The notes below the pieces were generated by a model, which made no database searches, was not told the origin of the DNA, and was given only the letters and a program-made list of their open reading frames with translations. DNA of 64,000 nucleotides from Turnera subulata (Eukaryota; Streptophyta; Magnoliopsida; Malpighiales; Passifloraceae): contig JAKUCV010004525.1 in assembly GCA_028386065.3 (NCBI GenBank), positions 46,582-110,581 of the forward strand. The letters run 5' to 3'. Both the position numbers and the translations under genes were made by a program. Numbering within the stretch: position 1 is the stretch's first letter; each line of letters begins with the position of its first letter. Of the stretch, positions 60,436 to 64,000 are shown one piece after another.

Positions 60436-62134
60436 ATGGCTTATGAGGGAAATAACATCATCAAAGCACCCCACTTCGATGGTGCAAACTTTGATTACTG
60501 GAAGTTCAGGATGAAGATTTTCCTTGAAGGCAAAGATCTGGAGATGTGGAACATAGTCCAGCATCCTTATGCCAGACCATTGAGGGACATGCAGTTTTGG
60601 TCAGACGAGGAGCTCAAAAAGGCTAAGCTTGATGCTCAAGCCAAGAATGTCCTTCTTTGTGGAATAAGTGAGAGTGAGTTTCAAAGAGTCAGATCTTGAG
60701 AAACTGCCTATGAGATCTGGAGACTTCTATGTGTCACTCATGAAGGCATAAACCAAGTGAAGGAGTCAAGGCTCAATCGTCTCATAAGGGTGAACTGTTT
60801 CAGATGGTTTATGGTGAAACCATACAGGTGATGGATACTCGCTTCACAATTATGTGCAACAGCCTTGCAACTCTTGGGAAGGTTATCACACACAGAGAGA
60901 AGGTTGCAAAGGTACTTAGGTCTCTACCTAAGGAGTGGGAGCCCAAGGTTACGGCCATAGAAGAAGCTCAAAACTTGAACACTCTCACCTATGATGAGCT
61001 GATTGGCAAGCTTATAGTGCATGGTTCCAAGTTTGAAACCAAGGAACTAAAAAAGAAGGACCTGGCCTTAAAATCCCATGAATCTGGTGATGAAGACAAT
61101 GACTCTGATGTGGCACTTCTTTCCAAAAGGGTTGTAAGATATCTCAAGATGAAAAATCAGCAAAAGAGTAGAAGTCTTAGAGGTGTGAAGATTGAAGAAC
61201 CAAAGAAAGATCCTCTAATCTGTTTTGGCTGCAACCGACCTGGTCACATTAAAGCTGAATGTCCACATCAGAAGAAGAACAGATATGACTCTTCGAAAAC
61301 CAAAGGGAAGAGGGCTATGGCCGCTTGGGATGACTTGGATTCTGAAAGCGATTCTGAAATAGAAGAAGCTGTGAACCTTTGTCTGATGGCTCAAGAAGAA
61401 TCTGAGGTATTTGTTGCTCCTGACTTTACTTTTGATGAATTACAAGATGCTTTTGGTGAATTGCATGATAAGTATAAGCAAGTACTTAAAAAGAATAGTG
61501 CATACAAGAAAAGAATTGAGATTCTTGAATATGATGTTGAAGCTCATAGAAATGCATATGAAAAGCTTAATCTTGCTCACACCGAAGCTCTGAAATCTTG
61601 TGAAACTTTGAAAGTTGATAAATTTGCTATCCAAAATGCTCATGATAAACTTGAAAAGAAAATTGCTTGCAACATTGCTACTTGTGAAAAATTGTTGAAA
61701 GAAAATGATATGTTAAATAGGAGTGTTGAAGATCTAAAATGTTCTCTTGAGAAATTCACTAAAGGAACAGATAGTTTAAATTTTCTACTAGGACAGCAAA
61801 GACATTCAGTGCAGAAAGAAGGAATAGGAGCTACTCACATGGTTTTTAACAAACCAAGCTCTACAAATCACGTGGTTGTTCACAAACCAAGTCCACCGAT
61901 GAAATTTGTTAAGGCTGGGTCTAGTCAACCATATAGACCAAGGATGAACATGCATATGCACTCACATCATTCTGAAGCACCACATATTACCTGTCATTTC
62001 TGTGGTAGAGTTGGTCATGGCATTAGGTCTTGTTGGTTCAAGAAACGCAACTGTCATGTAAAGTATTGTGGGTTCCGAAAGGAACCAAGCCTAACCCTGA
62101 AGGACCCAAATTAGTTTGGGTACCTAAAACTTGA
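60436..62134 (+). pseudogene. gag: gag of element 2, defective
   Basis: Starts with a proper ATG (60436; MAYEGNNIIKAPHFDG). TGA at 60697-60699 replaces the TGT (Cys) of element 1. Near 60788-60800, AGGGTGAACTG stands where element 1 has AGGGACTATGAATTG, a 4-bp loss that shifts the frame. The frame then stays open to about 62066, where one base is lost (AAGTATTGTGGG against AAGTATGTGTGGG). The N-terminal gag region, first CCHC knuckle (CFGCNRPGHIKAEC), coiled coil and second knuckle (CHFCGRVGHGIRSC, with the normal Gly) are all recognisable. It cannot make full-length Gag. Its lesions differ from those of element 1. Confidence 0.9.
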
Positions 62135-62143
62135 TCATGCTGA

Positions 62144-64000
62144 CAGGAAAATAGGGATGAGTGGATCTTGGACAGTGGTTGTTCAAGGCACATGACAGGG
62201 GACTCTTCCATGTTCTCATCCCTTACTGAAAAGGACCGAGGTAATGTAACTTTTGGTGATATGTCAAAAGGTAAAATCCTTGGTTTCGGTGATATTAAGC
62301 ATGTCTTACTGGTTGATAACCTCAAATATAACTTGCTAAGCATCAGTCAATTATGTGATAAAGGATACAAAATTATATTTGAATCATCTAGATGTTTGGT
62401 CACTAACAGAAACCAAGTGGTTTTTGTTGGAAAGCGAAAAGGTAACATATACTCTATCAACCTAAATGATGTGGCTAATCCTGATTTCAAGTGTCTAAGT
62501 GCTAGAACAGAAACCCCAACTCTATGGCACAGAAGGTTTGGTCATGCAAATTTGGAGCTTATTTCAAATCTATCCAAAATGGAGTTGGTGAGAGGACTGC
62601 CAATGCTCAAATATGAAAAAGAAACCACATGTAGAGCATGTCAGCTGGGAAAACAGGTTAAAAGTTCCTTTAAACCTACACACACTATCTCTACATCTAG
62701 ACCACTTGAATTATTGCATATTGACTTGTTTGGTCCCATGAGAACCATTAGTTTAGGTGGTAAAAGTTATGTTTTTGTGGTGGTTGATGATTATTCTAGG
62801 TACACATGGGTTGTATTTCTTGCTCAAAAGGATCATGCATGTTATGAGTTTGGTACTCTTGTTAGGAAAGTACAAAATGAAAAAGGTTTTAAAATTTCTA
62901 AAATTAGAAGTGATCATGGAGGTGAATTTGATAACCTTGTCTTTAAACACTTCTGTGAGCAAAGTGGTATTGAACACACCTTTTCGGCTCCTAGAATGCC
63001 TCAACAAAATGGGGTAGTTGAAAGGAAGAATCGAACTTTGCAAGAAATGGCTAGAACTATGCTTAATGAGCATAAGTTACTTGCATCTTTCTGGGCAGAG
63101 GGTGTAAACACAGCATGCTACATTCTAAATAGAGTATCCTTACGTCCTTTAATTGAAAAGACCCCTTATGAGATATGGTTTGAATAGAAACCAAGCATCA
63201 GTTGTTTTCGTGTTTTTGGGTCTAAATGTTATATACTTAATACTAAGGATAACCTTGATAAATTTGGTGCTAAATCTGATGATGGTGTTTTCATTGGGTA
63301 TTCACTTACTAGTAAGGCATATAGAGTGTATAATAAAAGAACCTTGGTTGTAGAAGAAACCATGCATGTTGTATTTGATGAAATTGACCCTTGTGATGAA
63401 AGTGATGACATAGAAACTGACATAGCATCTGATGAGCAACCACATATTGTCAATCGTGAGAATTTTGTGGAAGAGGAGGAAGAACCACCTGTGCTAGCAC
63501 CACCTACACCTTCTGTGTTGGAGCCAAGAGTGGAACCAAGCGTCCAACCACGCCTGGAACCAGTGATCCAACCAAGTTGTTCTGGTAAAGAACCAAATGT
63601 AGCAAAATAAGGATCAACTTTCCATGGAAACATCAGAGCACCCAGGGGACATACAACTGATGTTATCTTTGGTGATCTAAATAAAGGAGTGACTACCAGA
63701 TCCTCACTGCACAATATCAATTCGCATCTTGCATTCCTCTCTCAAGTTGAACCCAAAAGTGCAAAAGAAGCCATTCTTGATGAGAATTGGGTTATGGCAA
63801 TGCAAGAAGAGCTGAACCAATTCAAAAGAAGCGATGTTTGGGAGCTTGTGCCAAGACCAGTTGAACATCCAGTCATTGGTACCAAATGGGTCTTCAGAAA
63901 TAAACTTGATGAATCAGGTGTTGTGGTAAGAAACAAAGCAAGGTTAGTTGCTCAAGGGTATAATCAAGAAGAGGGTATTGATTATGATGAGACCTTTGCT
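62144..64000 (+). pseudogene. pol: pol of element 2, 5' part, defective and cut by window end
   Basis: Same frame as element 1 after the paired TGA codons. Protease DSG is at 62171-62179. The integrase zinc finger and the catalytic D, D and E are present before TAG at 63185-63187, where element 1 has Gly-Lys. The frame then continues to TAA at 63608-63610 and is open again to the window end. Six residues present in element 1 (19694-19711 region, NSCPTI) are missing here. After about 63600 the nucleotide sequence is much less like element 1, though the protein stays similar. Here the conserved RT motif KARLVAQGY and DETFA are intact. Confidence 0.9.

Larger units (their letters stand above)
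59172..64000 (+). mobile_element. Ty1/copia LTR retrotransposon, Sirevirus-like, element 2 (cut by window end)
   Basis: Second member of the same family in the same orientation and also inside the satellite. It begins TTTTAGCCTAAACATGG after satellite GGTGCGCTA. Element 1 starts TGTTAGCC, so the terminal TG has become TT. The 5' LTR, primer binding site, gag and pol up to the RT N-terminus are present; the rest lies beyond the window, so target duplication and LTR age cannot be assessed. Gag and pol each carry stops or frameshifts. Confidence 0.93.

Overview
This window is non-genic nuclear DNA of a flowering plant. About three quarters of it is one tandemly repeated satellite family, and two Ty1/copia-type LTR retrotransposons of the Sirevirus (SIRE/Maximus) kind lie inside it. 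The plant origin rests on the retrotransposon lineage: a long gag with two CCHC knuckles and a coiled coil, pol in the order PR-IN-RT-RNaseH, and an extra ORF after pol. The sequence does not let me name a family or species. I found no host gene, rRNA or tRNA gene. The many 60-136-codon ORFs in the satellite are by-products of the repeat.

Layout: 1-16572 satellite array; 16573-27158 copia element 1 (5' LTR, broken gag, long open pol, broken third ORF, a 651-N assembly gap, and the end of the 3' LTR); 27159-59171 the same satellite continuing; 59172-64000 copia element 2 of the same family and orientation (5' LTR, broken gag, broken pol), cut by the window edge. Element 1 has a 5-bp target site duplication (ACTGG/ACTGA), and the satellite resumes in exact register after it, so it inserted into a pre-existing array.

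The satellite has several levels. An 11-bp GC-rich unit (ATTGG[T/G]GCGC plus C or T) and a 27-bp AT-rich unit are both copy-number variable and nested in a monomer of about 320-390 bp. Rarer compound monomers are about 530-555 bp. Diagnostic variants recur at kilobase offsets (about 4.2-5.0 kb and 5.5-5.9 kb), which indicates higher-order repeats. All monomers face the same way.

Both retroelements are defective. Element 1 has visible LTRs that differ by about 1% yet carries many lesions: GTG for the gag start, a TAG in gag, loss of three residues from a conserved RT motif, and two stops plus two frameshifts in ORF3. It was therefore probably mobilised in trans. Element 2 looks mosaic: it is close to element 1 up to about 63.58 kb and abruptly more diverged beyond. 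Two places look like assembly artefacts: a perfect 414-bp duplication on either side of a single N at 48256, and an N gap too short to hold the missing part of the 3' LTR. Poly-C runs of 40 and 82 bases in the LTRs are also suspicious. All percentages and unit counts were made by eye.
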